Shown here piece after piece: positions 41,064 to 51,231 of a stretch of 64,000 bases of DNA (within the stretch, counting starts at the first letter, position 1; each line of letters starts with the position of its first letter). The notes under the pieces are model-generated. The model made no database searches and had not been told where the DNA came from. It saw only the letters and a list, made by a program, of their open reading frames with translations. This stretch comes from Prochlorococcus marinus XMU1412 (lineage in GTDB: Bacteria > Cyanobacteriota > Cyanobacteriia > PCC-6307 > Cyanobiaceae), in assembly GCF_017696315.1 (NCBI RefSeq), contig NZ_JAAORJ010000001.1, positions 140,452 through 204,451 of the forward strand, given 5' to 3'. A program made the translations under genes and the position numbers.

Positions 41064-43373
41064 TTAACTTTGTCCAATTCTGGCAATATCTAAAACATCT
41101 GCCATTGATTTAATTTGTTCAATTGTTTTGTGAAGTTGATTATAACTTTCAAGACCTACACAAAGATTTATAACAGCTGGTTTACCATAAGCAGTTTTAA
41201 CATTGGCATCACTAACGTTTATACCTTTATCAGATAACCGCATAAGAATATCTTTAAGAACTCCAACTCGATCAATTACTTCTATTCGTAGCTGAATTGG
41301 AAACTTATTATCGCCAGTTTTATTATCTTGATTCCAACCGACAGGTAATCTTCTCTCTATTGGAATTGGTATTACATTTTCACAATCTTCCCTATGTATA
41401 GTTATCCCATGGTTGCCGAGCGACACAGTTCCGATAATATCCTCGCCTGGGAGTGGGGAACAGCATTTACCTATTCTGTAATCAAGACCTTCTATCCCGG
41501 AAATTGGTGATTTAGCTGCTGTATTAGATTGATTAGTGGATAAATTATTATTACTTTTAAGAGATTTTGCTATTTCAGAGTCAGAATCATTTTTTACATC
41601 TTCTGTCTGTAATTTTATTTCTTCTCTTAGTCTGTTTAATACTTGATGCAAAGTTAAACCACCAAAACCAAGAGATGCAAGAAGGTCTTCAGTAGTTTTT
41701 AAATTGCATCGATTTGCAACTTTTTTCATGGCTTCACTAGAAAGTAATGCTTCAAAACCGTTTCTACCTACTTCTTTTTCAAGTAAATCTCTACCTCTTT
41801 TAATCGTTTCATCACGATGGCTTTTCTTATACCATTGGCGAATTCTATTTTTAGCAGTTGGCGTAACTACAAAGTTCAGCCAATCCAAGCTTGGAGTAGC
41901 ATTATTACTTGTCAAAATTTCTATGAAGTCACCATTTTGAAGTGCTGTAGATAATGGAGAAAGCTTTTCATTAATTCTTATTCCATTACAGTGATTTCCA
42001 ACTTCAGAATGGATTCTGTAGGCGAAATCTATCGCGGTAGATCCTTTCCTTAAACCAACAACATCTCCTTTTGGAGTGATTACAAATACTTCTTCATCAA
42101 ATAAATCTTCTTTAATTGAAGCTAAATAATCATTATGATCCCTTTCATTACCTTCTTGTTGCCATTCTACTAATTGTCTTAGCCAATTAAATCTCTCGGC
42201 ATTACTTTTAGCAGGAGAACCACCCTCTTTATATTGCCAATGAGCGGCAATACCATATTCAGCAATTTGATGCATCGAAGTAGTTCTAATTTGAACTTCA
42301 ATAGGTCGATGTCTTCCAATCACAGAAGTGTGTAAGGACTGATATCCATTGGGTTTTGGTAATCCTATATAGTCTTTAAATCTTCCTGGAATTGGTTTGA
42401 AAGTATCATGAACAACTGCTAAAGCTCGATAACAACTATCTGAATTGTCCACGATAATTCTTAGGGCAGCAACATCATAAATCTCGTGAAAATGCTTTTG
42501 TTGTCTTTCCATTTTGCTCCAGATGCCATAAAGATGTTTTGGCCTTCCTGTTATTTCAAAATTTTTCAAACCCGCTGAATTCAAGTTTTCCTTCATAAGA
42601 TTCAAAGTTACTTTTAATCTTTTTTCTCTATCACTTCTTTTAACGGCGATTTGATCTTTAAGATCTAGATATTCTTTAGGCTCTAGGAATTTAAAAGCTA
42701 AATCTTCTAATTCCCATTTAAATCTGTTTATTCCTAGTCGATTAGCTAATGGTGCATAAATCTCTCTTGTTTCTCTCGCTATTCTTAGTTTTTTCTCATC
42801 ATTTAGCCATTCAATTGTTCTCATGTTATGGAGTCGATCTGCAAGTTTAACTAAGACAACTCTGATATCGCTGGCCATAGCCAAAAACATTTTCCTAAGA
42901 TTTTCAGCTTGTGCTTCAGTCCTGTTGTTAAAGTGAATGCCGCCTAATTTTGTTACACCCTCTACAAGTATTTTTACTTCTAATCCAAAATTTGTTTCTA
43001 TTTCAGATAAATCAATGCCAGTATCTTCAACTACATCATGTAAAAGGCCTGCAGCAATAACAGATGAACTAGCACCTATTTCTTTAAGGAGATTTGCAAC
43101 AGCAACCGGGTGGATAATGTATGGCTCGCCGCTCGCACGGAATTGTCCATCATGAGCTTTATAAGCAAGTTTAAAAGCCTTTACTATAAGGTTTTGATTC
43201 TCATCATTTTCTTTATTTGATTTTTCAAAATTATGAATATCTTTAAGAAGCCAATCGGGAATGTTTATTTGATAATTCAAAGATTCACTTTCATATTTTT
43301 TATTTTCAGGCAAAATAGTTTTGGAAACTTCAATTTCGTTTTTTTCTTTTGAATTTGCAGCTGCCTCGGACAT
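41064..43373 (-). CDS. spoT: Bifunctional (p)ppGpp synthetase/hydrolase (Rel/SpoT)
   Basis: This 769-residue long RSH enzyme makes and degrades the alarmone (p)ppGpp. The HD hydrolase domain shows YIIHPVAVA and LLHDVVEDTG; the synthetase domain shows RFKDYIGLPKPNGYQSLHTS, the charged RFKD form typical of bifunctional enzymes. A TGS domain (VFVITPKGDVVGL) and a C-terminal ACT domain follow. It starts 54 bases from the divergent ABC ATPase gene. As the only RSH visible here, it is likely the main one. Confidence 0.95.
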   Translation of the reverse strand: MSEAAANSKEKNEIEVSKTILPENKKYESESLNYQINIPDWLLKDIHNFEKSNKENDENQNLIVKAFKLAYKAHDGQFRASGEPYIIHPVAVANLLKEIGASSSVIAAGLLHDVVEDTGIDLSEIETNFGLEVKILVEGVTKLGGIHFNNRTEAQAENLRKMFLAMASDIRVVLVKLADRLHNMRTIEWLNDEKKLRIARETREIYAPLANRLGINRFKWELEDLAFKFLEPKEYLDLKDQIAVKRSDREKRLKVTLNLMKENLNSAGLKNFEITGRPKHLYGIWSKMERQQKHFHEIYDVAALRIIVDNSDSCYRALAVVHDTFKPIPGRFKDYIGLPKPNGYQSLHTSVIGRHRPIEVQIRTTSMHQIAEYGIAAHWQYKEGGSPAKSNAERFNWLRQLVEWQQEGNERDHNDYLASIKEDLFDEEVFVITPKGDVVGLRKGSTAIDFAYRIHSEVGNHCNGIRINEKLSPLSTALQNGDFIEILTSNNATPSLDWLNFVVTPTAKNRIRQWYKKSHRDETIKRGRDLLEKEVGRNGFEALLSSEAMKKVANRCNLKTTEDLLASLGFGGLTLHQVLNRLREEIKLQTEDVKNDSDSEIAKSLKSNNNLSTNQSNTAAKSPISGIEGLDYRIGKCCSPLPGEDIIGTVSLGNHGITIHREDCENVIPIPIERRLPVGWNQDNKTGDNKFPIQLRIEVIDRVGVLKDILMRLSDKGINVSDANVKTAYGKPAVINLCVGLESYNQLHKTIEQIKSMADVLDIARIGQS

Positions 43374-43427
43374 TTTATATTGCTTTAGATGTATTTTATT
43401 TATGTCTAGAAAAATTTGCTATAAATC

Positions 43428-45026
43428 ATGGAAAAAAATAAAGAAAAAATTATTGTAGTTAAAAATCTTACTGTTAAATATGGTCTAAAACAGCAACCTA
43501 TTATCAAAAATTTTAATTTGGAAATAGATAGTGGAGATCATTTGGCCATAATAGGACCTTCTGGATGTGGAAAGACCACTTTTGCAAAAACATTAGTAAA
43601 TATATTGCCTGCAAAGGCCACTTCTAAAGGGTATCTATCGATTTCTAATGTAGATCCTAGGAAAATAAACAACAAAGATGCACAATTATTTAGAAGAAAG
43701 AATTTTGGATTTATTTATCAAGACTCTATAAAAAAACTTAATCCGCTAATGAGAGTTGGGGATCATTTATATGAATTATTTAAAACACATGATCAAACTA
43801 AATCATCTTTAGCTATTAAAAAATTAGTAAGAGAAGTTTTTCAAAAAGTCGGAATTGAAGAAAGTAGACTTGATTCTTTCCCACATCAATTTAGCGGCGG
43901 AATGAGACAGAGAGTTTCTATAGCAATGGCACTTGCTTTGAAACCTAAATTATTAATAGCTGATGAACCTACAACAAGCTTAGATACCAAAACAAGTTTT
44001 GAAATTATGCAAGAAATAATTCATCTATGTAATGAATTTGATACAACTTTAATTTTGATTAGTCATGATATTAATCTTGCAGCAAAGTGGTGTAAAAAAG
44101 TTGCAATAATTGAAAAGGGATCGATTGTTGAAAAAGGGAATATATTAGATATTTTTCAATCACCAAAATCAGATATTGGGAAAAAGTTAGTAAATGCTTC
44201 AAAAATAGTATTAGAACCAAATACTAAAAATAATGCTCGAGATCAGGTCGTTCTAGAGGTAAATAACCTAAGACATTGGTATAAATTAAATTCTTCAATT
44301 TTCATTAATAAATGGAATAAGGCTTTAAATGAAGTTAGTTTCAAGTTATATGAGAATGAGACTCTTGGAATAGTTGGTTCTTCAGGGAGTGGTAAAAGTA
44401 CATTATGTAGGGCTTTAATTGGACTTCTTAAAGTAAGAGGTGGTGAAATCAAAATTTATGATAAAAATCATGCATCGAAAAAAAATAAATCTTTTAAAAA
44501 GAACAATAAAGTGCAAATTATTTTTCAAGATCCTTTTTCAAGTTTGAACCCGAAAATGACAATTAAAAGTATTTTGGAAGATATATTTTTTATTCAAAAA
44601 ATTTCAGATAAAAGAAAAATCGAAAAAGAAATAAAATTAATGTTTAGAAATTTGAATCTTCCCTTAAATAATGATTTTTTTAATTCGTATCCTAGCCAAT
44701 TATCTGGTGGTCAATTGCAAAGAATTTCATTAGCCAGAGCGCTATTGTTGAAACCAAAAATTTTGATTTGTGATGAGAGCGTTAATATGTTGGATGCTTC
44801 AGTAAAAATAGAGATTCTTGAATTACTTAGAGTCTTGCAAGAAAAAATGAATTTAACGATTATCTTTATTACTCATGATTTGGGCATTGCTAAAAGATTT
44901 TGTGATAGGTTGCTAGTTATGAATCACGGAAAGATAGTTGATGAAGGAGAAAGTTCCACAATATTCACTAAAACTCAAAACACGTATACAAAATCGCTTC
45001 TAAATTCCTCTTTGAATCTTATTTAA
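43428..45026 (+). CDS. Double ATPase of a peptide/nickel-type ABC transporter
   Basis: This 532-residue protein fuses two ABC nucleotide-binding domains. The first (residues about 10-250) has GPSGCGKTTFAK, FSGGMRQRVS and LLIADEPTTSLD; the second (about 270-530) has GSSGSGKSTLC, LSGGQLQRIS and ILICDESVNMLDAS. The order and linker resemble the DppD/DppF or YejF fusion. No permease or substrate-binding protein is adjacent, so the substrate is unknown. It overlaps the convergent rluD by eight bases. Confidence 0.9.
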   Translation: MEKNKEKIIVVKNLTVKYGLKQQPIIKNFNLEIDSGDHLAIIGPSGCGKTTFAKTLVNILPAKATSKGYLSISNVDPRKINNKDAQLFRRKNFGFIYQDSIKKLNPLMRVGDHLYELFKTHDQTKSSLAIKKLVREVFQKVGIEESRLDSFPHQFSGGMRQRVSIAMALALKPKLLIADEPTTSLDTKTSFEIMQEIIHLCNEFDTTLILISHDINLAAKWCKKVAIIEKGSIVEKGNILDIFQSPKSDIGKKLVNASKIVLEPNTKNNARDQVVLEVNNLRHWYKLNSSIFINKWNKALNEVSFKLYENETLGIVGSSGSGKSTLCRALIGLLKVRGGEIKIYDKNHASKKNKSFKKNNKVQIIFQDPFSSLNPKMTIKSILEDIFFIQKISDKRKIEKEIKLMFRNLNLPLNNDFFNSYPSQLSGGQLQRISLARALLLKPKILICDESVNMLDASVKIEILELLRVLQEKMNLTIIFITHDLGIAKRFCDRLLVMNHGKIVDEGESSTIFTKTQNTYTKSLLNSSLNLI

Positions 45027-45978
45027 TTTTAAGAACACTTAGTAATTTTTGAAAATCTAATGGTAATTCTGATTCAAATATCATTTCTTTACCATTTATT
45101 GGATGTATAAGTCCAAGCTTAATGGCGTGTAAAGCTTGGCCATCTAATTTACATGGTAGTTTTTTACATCTTCCATATAACGGATCACCCACAATTGGAT
45201 GATTAATGTGAGCGCAATGTACTCTTATTTGATGCGTTCGCCCCGTATCTAGTTTGAAACTCATTAATGAGTAATTGCCAAATCTTTCTTCTAATTTCCA
45301 ATAGGTACAGGCATACCTTCCTGAAGTTTCTTCAACTACTTTATATTTCAATCTATTTAATTTATCTCTGCCAATGTTCCCCACTATTTGGCCTTCTTCA
45401 GAATTCGGTGCTCCATGAATTACTGCAATATATTCGCGTGATGCTATTTTTTCTTTAATTTGTTTCTGGAGATTTACTAATGCCTCTTGGCTTTTTGCAA
45501 CAACCATACATCCGGAGGTATCTTTATCTAATCTGTGAACAATCCCAGGTCTTAGTTTCCCATTAATTCCAGGTAGATCTTTACAGTGAAAAAGTAATCC
45601 ATTCACTAAAGTTCCAGATTTGTGTCCAGGGGCTGGATGAACAATTAGTCCTGATTGTTTATTAATTACTATGATGTGCTCGTCTTCAAAAAGGATATTT
45701 AAATCAATTTTTTCAGGTTTCAAATAAATAAGAGGTTCTGGAGGAGGCATCCATATTTGAATATTGTCGCCATTTTTTAATGGGGTCTTTGCTTTCGCAG
45801 TCTTATAGTTTACAAGTACTAAACCTGAATTTATAAAATGTTGAATTCTTGCTCTACTTTGTTCTGGCCTTTTACTTACCAACCATCTGTCTAGCCTCAT
45901 AGGAAGAGGTAGCTCATAAATAATTTCTATAAGCTCACCTTCTCCAATGCCGAAAGAATTTTGATTATTTAATTCCAT
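45019..45978 (-). CDS. rluD: 23S rRNA pseudouridine synthase (RluD-like)
   Basis: This 319-residue enzyme has an N-terminal S4 RNA-binding domain (RLDRWLVSKRPEQSRARIQHF) and the RluA-family catalytic domain with the Asp in PGIVHRLDKDTSGCM. Target positions are likely in helix 69 of 23S rRNA but not shown. It overlaps the start of the rbgA stop region by ten bases in the same direction, suggesting an operon for large-subunit maturation. Confidence 0.92.
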   Translation of the reverse strand: MELNNQNSFGIGEGELIEIIYELPLPMRLDRWLVSKRPEQSRARIQHFINSGLVLVNYKTAKAKTPLKNGDNIQIWMPPPEPLIYLKPEKIDLNILFEDEHIIVINKQSGLIVHPAPGHKSGTLVNGLLFHCKDLPGINGKLRPGIVHRLDKDTSGCMVVAKSQEALVNLQKQIKEKIASREYIAVIHGAPNSEEGQIVGNIGRDKLNRLKYKVVEETSGRYACTYWKLEERFGNYSLMSFKLDTGRTHQIRVHCAHINHPIVGDPLYGRCKKLPCKLDGQALHAIKLGLIHPINGKEMIFESELPLDFQKLLSVLKIK

Positions 45979-46841
45979 AGTGGGACTTCTAAAGCAATTT
46001 TACCCAGCATTTGATTTCTATAATCTTCCAATAACTTATGAGACATTCTCCTTTTATCGCCAGAGGTATGTTTTGAAGCTGCTTCGTCGATCCAAGCAGA
46101 AGGACTCTTAAAGCCTTTAGTAATATCAACTCCATATCTATTAGATATTTGTTTAACTGAGATATTCGCATTCTTATCTTTGTTGAGAGTGGATATAATT
46201 TTGATAAATCCAATTGCGACACTCTCTATTTCATAAGCAGCTTCTCCAATATCGTCACACAGTGCAAGATTAAGTGCTGATTTTTGATCTTCTAAATTTG
46301 GAGGTATAACACCAGGAGCATCTAGCAGATCTATACCACTTTCTAATTTTATCCATCTTAAATTACGAGTCACGCCTGCTTTCCTAGCGCTATCTACAAC
46401 TCTTTTTTTTGCGATTCTATTAATTAATGCCGACTTTCCTACGTTTGGAAAACCAAGTGTAAGGGCTCTAATTGGCCTAATTCGCATTCCTCTAGAGAGT
46501 CTTCTATCGTCGATTGACGACCTAGAATCTTTGGCTGACTTACAAATTTCTTTAATCCCTGTTCCTCTTTTAGCATCACACCAAAGAGGATATTGATCTT
46601 TAGAATTAAACCATTTATTCCAACTATTGATTGTATTCGGGGAGATCATATCTGATCTGTTAATGACAAGAATATGTTTTTTATTATTTATCCATTTATT
46701 TAAGTGTGGATGTCCTGTTGACAAAGGAATTCGTGCATCTCTCACTTCGATAACTAAATCTACTTTATTGATAACTTCAGATAATTTCTTTTCTGCTTTT
46801 GCGATATGGCCTGGGTACCATTGGATTTTGGGTATGTCCAC
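45969..46841 (-). CDS. rbgA: Ribosome biogenesis GTPase (RbgA/YlqF)
   Basis: This 290-residue circularly permuted GTPase has the G4 motif (NRSD) before G1 (GFPNVGKSALINRIA) and G3 (DAPGVIPP), as expected for the YlqF family that assists 50S assembly. The N-terminal IQWYPGHIAKAEKKL is diagnostic. It is the upstream member of a pair with rluD. Confidence 0.93.
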   Translation of the reverse strand: MDIPKIQWYPGHIAKAEKKLSEVINKVDLVIEVRDARIPLSTGHPHLNKWINNKKHILVINRSDMISPNTINSWNKWFNSKDQYPLWCDAKRGTGIKEICKSAKDSRSSIDDRRLSRGMRIRPIRALTLGFPNVGKSALINRIAKKRVVDSARKAGVTRNLRWIKLESGIDLLDAPGVIPPNLEDQKSALNLALCDDIGEAAYEIESVAIGFIKIISTLNKDKNANISVKQISNRYGVDITKGFKSPSAWIDEAASKHTSGDKRRMSHKLLEDYRNQMLGKIALEVPLWN

Positions 46842-47053
46842 TTCAATAAATCAAATAAAATTTTGTATTCCTTTTAGTTTTTATAAGTTTCAAAAGTATT
46901 TACTTCTAAATTTTAGTATAAATTTAATAACTAAAAATTTTTATAATCGTTAATTCTTAAAATTTATTAAGGCATAGGTAACAGTAACTACTTTTTAACC
47001 CAATAAGCCCAAATTAACGTTAGGGTCTTGAGATTATAAATATAGCTTGTTTA
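46842..47053. other. Divergent rbgA/pgk spacer
   Basis: This AT-rich spacer holds several TATAAT-like boxes, for example TTATAAATA around 47035-47041 just before pgk, which would give a leader of under 20 bases. No hairpin, tRNA or conserved small RNA is recognised. Confidence 0.4.
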
Positions 47054-48262
47054 ATGTCAAAATTATCTCTTTCCAGTCTTGATAAGACACATTTAGAAGG
47101 AAAAAAAGTTCTTGTAAGAGTAGATTTTAATGTTCCATTAAATGAAGATGGTCAAATAACCGACGATACGCGTATTCGTGCAGCGATCCCAACTATTGAA
47201 TATCTTATTAATCATTCTGCAAAAGTCATTTTAGCTGCTCATTTTGGTAGACCGAAGGGTCAGGTAAATGAAAAAATGAGATTAACTCCAGTAGCAGTAA
47301 GATTAAGTGAATTGTTGGGGCAAAATGTTGCTCTTACTAACAGTTGTATTGGTGATGAAGCAGTTGCACAATCAAATAGCTTATCTAATGGAGATGTTCT
47401 TTTACTTGAGAATGTTCGTTTTTTTGGTGAAGAGGAAAAGAACGACCTGGAGTTTGCTGAAAAATTAGCATCACATGCAGATATGTATGTAAATGATGCT
47501 TTCGGTGCTGCTCATAGAGCGCATGCTTCAACTCAGGGTGTTACAAATTATTTAAGTCCCTCAGTAGCTGGATTCCTTTTAGAAAAAGAATTGAAATACC
47601 TACAAGGAGCAGTAGATTCCCCAAATCGTCCATTGGCAGCAATAGTTGGAGGGTCAAAGGTTAGTAGTAAAATAGGAGTACTTGATTCTTTACTAGATAA
47701 GTGTGACAAAATCATGATTGGTGGAGGTATGATATTCACTTTTTATAAAGCTAGAGGTTTAGATGTCGGAAAGAGCCTTGTAGAAGAAGATAAACTCGAG
47801 CTTGCTAAAGATTTAGAAGCAAAAGCAAAAGCAAAAGGAGTAGAGTTATTATTACCCACCGATGTTGTTTTGGCTGATGAATTTTCTCCTGACGCCAATA
47901 GTAAAATATCTCAAATTGATGCAATTAGTGGGAATTGGATGGGTCTAGATATTGGTCCAGATTCCATTAAAGTTTTTCAGAATGCTCTTGCAGAATGTAA
48001 GACAATTATTTGGAATGGTCCAATGGGAGTTTTTGAATTTGATAAATTTGCAGATGGTACAAATGCAATAGCTACGACTCTTGCGGACTTAAGTGCTTTT
48101 TCTGAAGTTTGTACAATAATTGGTGGTGGAGATTCAGTTGCAGCAGTTGAAAAAGCAGGATTAGCTGAGAAAATGTCTCATATATCTACCGGAGGTGGGG
48201 CTAGTTTGGAACTTTTAGAAGGTAAAACTTTACCAGGTGTGGCTGCGCTAAACGACGCTTAG
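47054..48262 (+). CDS. pgk: Phosphoglycerate kinase
   Basis: Pgk (402 residues) serves the Calvin cycle and glycolysis. It has [16 protein letters not shown], the substrate-binding [26 protein letters not shown] and the C-terminal nucleotide loop [13 protein letters not shown]. It ends one base before a convergent orphan gene. Confidence 0.97.
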   Translation: MSKLSLSSLDKTHLEGKKVLVRVDFNVPLNEDGQITDDTRIRAAIPTIEYLINHSAKVILAAHFGRPKGQVNEKMRLTPVAVRLSELLGQNVALTNSCIGDEAVAQSNSLSNGDVLLLENVRFFGEEEKNDLEFAEKLASHADMYVNDAFGAAHRAHASTQGVTNYLSPSVAGFLLEKELKYLQGAVDSPNRPLAAIVGGSKVSSKIGVLDSLLDKCDKIMIGGGMIFTFYKARGLDVGKSLVEEDKLELAKDLEAKAKAKGVELLLPTDVVLADEFSPDANSKISQIDAISGNWMGLDIGPDSIKVFQNALAECKTIIWNGPMGVFEFDKFADGTNAIATTLADLSAFSEVCTIIGGGDSVAAVEKAGLAEKMSHISTGGGASLELLEGKTLPGVAALNDA

Positions 48263-48263
48263 G

Positions 48264-48989
48264 CTATATCTCATCAACAATATCAATGCTCTTTGTGAAA
48301 GTAATCATTCCCTCAGGATGAGCTATGATTCCTGACCAAATTTGCATCCCTGGTTTTGAAGGGGCTCTTGTAATTTTAAAAATCCCTCCAGACGCCAATG
48401 GTTCCAATAACATTTCTTGTTCAAACAATGAATTAACTTGATGAGGTTTTATAGCTCCAGCAATAATCACTTCTTCAAGAGGCTTATTTAGAATTATATC
48501 GATATCGTATTTTGAACCAGTAAGAACTCTATCAGGAATTTTAAAACTAATATCTATTTTTTTATTATCGTTTCTTATTGTGGTGAATAAATTTTTGATA
48601 ATCCCTTCACTTATTTTTCCATTCACGATTGAAAATAAATAATCAAATTTGGATTCGAGTATATATATTTCTCCGTTAACTATTTTTTCCCCAGAAACTT
48701 TTATTCGCAAAATATCTTCATCTGGAATATTAGATTTTAATCTTTTGATCTTCCATTTGCTGTTAGGGAAATCATTAATAATCTTTGAAAATTGTTTTGG
48801 AATATTTTGGTTTTCATCATTTCTAAAATTTTTTTTAATAAACTCTAAGTCTCGCTTATTTAATGAGGTTTCTAAATTTCTTATAAAATCAACTTTTAAA
48901 GTTTGCGTTATTGCTGAATAGGGGAGAATGAGATAAATAAATAAGTAGAGAGGGAATCCTATATTTCTGAATAAGTTTAAATTCAACAT
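48264..48989 (-). CDS. Exported hypothetical protein
   Basis: A 241-residue protein of unknown function. A hydrophobic N-terminal signal segment (residues about 11-28) ends near YSAITQT. The mature part looks all-beta: a front half resembling an NTF2-like stress domain (LETSLNKRDLEFIKKNF) and a C-terminal half with immunoglobulin-like strands. No enzyme motif is visible. It converges with pgk and is divergent from murG. Confidence 0.7.
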   Translation of the reverse strand: MLNLNLFRNIGFPLYLFIYLILPYSAITQTLKVDFIRNLETSLNKRDLEFIKKNFRNDENQNIPKQFSKIINDFPNSKWKIKRLKSNIPDEDILRIKVSGEKIVNGEIYILESKFDYLFSIVNGKISEGIIKNLFTTIRNDNKKIDISFKIPDRVLTGSKYDIDIILNKPLEEVIIAGAIKPHQVNSLFEQEMLLEPLASGGIFKITRAPSKPGMQIWSGIIAHPEGMITFTKSIDIVDEI

Positions 48990-49030
48990 ATTTATTATTT
49001 ATTATTTTCATTCTACTAATTTAAGTTTTT

Positions 49031-50122
49031 ATGTCTAAAAAAAATAATTTATTAGTTGCAGCTAGTGGAACAGGAGGCCATATTTTTCCAGCTTTAGCAG
49101 TTTCTAAAGAGGTGGAGGATGAGTGGAATATTCATTGGTTGGGTATTCAGCAAAGACTTGATGCGCATTTGATTCCCCAAAAATATAATTTGAAGACTTT
49201 GAATTTAAAGACACCAAGAAAAAATATTTTTTTGTTTTATCAATATATAAAAATTTTAATGTCAACTTTCCAAATAATTAGGATCTTAAAAGAAAAAAAA
49301 ATTAACTTGGTTTTTACGACTGGAGGTTATATATCTGCCCCTACTATTGTTGCTTCAAAACTTCTAAAGATACCTATCATTATTCATGAATCAAATGTAG
49401 TTCCAGGAATGGTCACGAAATATTTTGGTTTTTTATGTAACTATGTTCTTTTAGGATTTAAAGAAACAAATTCTTATTTAAAAAATTGTAAAACTATTTT
49501 CACTGGAACACCTTTAAGAGAGCAATTCTATAAATTTAATTTTTTGCCAGAATGGGTTCCAAAAGGAAATGGACCTCTTTTGTTTGTTTTGGGAGGTAGT
49601 CAAGGATCAAAAGCTATAAATCAAATTCTTTATGAATCTCTAGAGTTTTTAATAAAAAAACAATTTCGGATAGTTCATATTGTTGGCGAATCTAATCTAA
49701 AACCTTTTCATGTAAAAAACTCCAAAAATTATATTCAAAAGAAATTTACTAATGAAATAGCAGCTTTAATTCAAAACTGTGATCTTGTAATATCGAGATC
49801 TGGTGCAGGAACAATCAATGAATTAATGGAGGCTGAAAAACCTTCAATTTTAATTCCATATCCATATTCTAAAAATAATCATCAGGAGAAAAATGCCATG
49901 ATTCTTGCTGCAAGTGGAGGCTCAGTTTTAATCAATCAGAATAATATGTCTAAAGAAGTTTTTGAAGAAACTCTAGAAAGAATTTTTAAAATAAAATCAA
50001 AAAAGGGAAAAAAACATTATGAAATTTTAGATCTCATGAAGAAGAATATGGAAAATAATAATAAAATTAAATCTAAAAATGAGATTAAAAAGTATATTGA
50101 TTATTTTTTAAAGGAATTCTGA
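49031..50122 (+). CDS. murG: UDP-GlcNAc transferase MurG
   Basis: MurG (363 residues) adds GlcNAc to lipid I, giving lipid II for peptidoglycan. It shows the glycine-rich AASGTGGHIFPALAV, HESNVVPG and the C-terminal SRSGAGTINELM donor-binding block, then PYSKNNHQEKNA. It overlaps the convergent cobC/cobD-type gene by 22 bases, the largest such overlap between two recognised enzymes here. Confidence 0.95.
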   Translation: MSKKNNLLVAASGTGGHIFPALAVSKEVEDEWNIHWLGIQQRLDAHLIPQKYNLKTLNLKTPRKNIFLFYQYIKILMSTFQIIRILKEKKINLVFTTGGYISAPTIVASKLLKIPIIIHESNVVPGMVTKYFGFLCNYVLLGFKETNSYLKNCKTIFTGTPLREQFYKFNFLPEWVPKGNGPLLFVLGGSQGSKAINQILYESLEFLIKKQFRIVHIVGESNLKPFHVKNSKNYIQKKFTNEIAALIQNCDLVISRSGAGTINELMEAEKPSILIPYPYSKNNHQEKNAMILAASGGSVLINQNNMSKEVFEETLERIFKIKSKKGKKHYEILDLMKKNMENNNKIKSKNEIKKYIDYFLKEF

Positions 50123-51222
50123 ATTTCTTCACATAAAAGAGTGTTATTTTTTCTATTCTGTAGACTTATTCTTGCCCACTTTTCGTCAAGGAATCTAAAT
50201 GAAGTGCATTCTCTAAGCAATATTCCCTTATTTTCTAAGTATTTTATATTTGGCGACAAGGATGTTTCACTTTCTATTAAAAAAAAGTTGGTTGAAGAGT
50301 TATGAATTTTAAGGTTCTCTATTTTTAATAATTTTTCAAATACTCTCTTTTTTTCAATATTTATCCAGCTGTGAATCTGTTTTGTCCACTGTTCATAGAA
50401 TTTCTTATTACTTAGTAGATCAATCCCGGCTTTAATAGAAAATGAATTTAAAGGCCAAGGATCTCTATTTATTTCCCATTGTTTAAGTTTTTTCGATGAG
50501 CCAATAACGTAACCTAATCTAAGCCCTGGAATATTGAAGATTTTGGTCAAGCTTCTCAAGACTAATAAATTATCAAATCTTTTGGTTAATGGTATTAAAG
50601 ATTCTTTGTCTCCATTAGGTGTTATGGATAAAAAAGCTTCATCGCAGATAACTAATTTATATTTTTTCACAACTTCCTCCAATGAATTCTTTTCCCATAA
50701 TTGGCCGGTAGGGTTATGTGGATTTGTTATCCAAATAACATCACCTTTTGGATGAAGCGGAAATGATTGAGGAAAAATATCACTCCAGTTTTTTGGTAAT
50801 TCGCAATGTATAAAATTGCTATTCCAACAATTTAAAGATCTTTCATAATCAACAAATGATGGAGAAGGAATACAACTTATTCCGAATTTGGATGCTTCAT
50901 AACCTGCCCAGGTTATTAATTCAGAAGCTCCATTCCCAGGCAATATATTCTCTGGGTTTATCCCATGAAATTTGCCGATTATTTCTTTCAGATCACTCAA
51001 GTTTCTTTCTGGGTAATATCTAAAGCCAAGATTCTTAATTTCCGCATTTATTGAATCTATTAGTATTTGAGGGGGATCAAAGGGTACTAATGATGCACTT
51101 GCATCAATGATTTCGGATGGTAATAAATTTAATTTTTTCGCAATTGCATATACATTTCCACCGTGCTTCAAGTTTGATCCTTGCATGGCTAACTTTGAGT
51201 AATCATGAGGTTCATTATTCAT
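50101..51222 (-). CDS. Class I aminotransferase, CobC/CobD-like
   Basis: This 373-residue PLP enzyme has the N-terminal SNLKHGGNVYAIAKKLNL, typical of CobC/CobD-type L-threonine-phosphate decarboxylases that make the aminopropanol linker of cobalamin. The Schiff-base lysine is in LRSLTKIFNIPGLRLGY. NPHNPTG is also conserved. A role in (pseudo)cobalamin synthesis is likely; HisC-like activity is the alternative. It lies nine bases upstream of pyrD. Confidence 0.82.
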   Translation of the reverse strand: MNNEPHDYSKLAMQGSNLKHGGNVYAIAKKLNLLPSEIIDASASLVPFDPPQILIDSINAEIKNLGFRYYPERNLSDLKEIIGKFHGINPENILPGNGASELITWAGYEASKFGISCIPSPSFVDYERSLNCWNSNFIHCELPKNWSDIFPQSFPLHPKGDVIWITNPHNPTGQLWEKNSLEEVVKKYKLVICDEAFLSITPNGDKESLIPLTKRFDNLLVLRSLTKIFNIPGLRLGYVIGSSKKLKQWEINRDPWPLNSFSIKAGIDLLSNKKFYEQWTKQIHSWINIEKKRVFEKLLKIENLKIHNSSTNFFLIESETSLSPNIKYLENKGILLRECTSFRFLDEKWARISLQNRKNNTLLCEEIQNSFKK

Positions 51223-51231
51223 GCTCTAATT

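Noticed and set aside
45989-46222. 77-codon open frame inside rbgA on the same strand
   Set aside because: It lies in another frame of a conserved GTPase and has no start context or family resemblance.
46842-47053. Possible tRNA or small RNA in the rbgA/pgk spacer
   Set aside because: No T-loop sequence, acceptor pairing or stable hairpin could be found.
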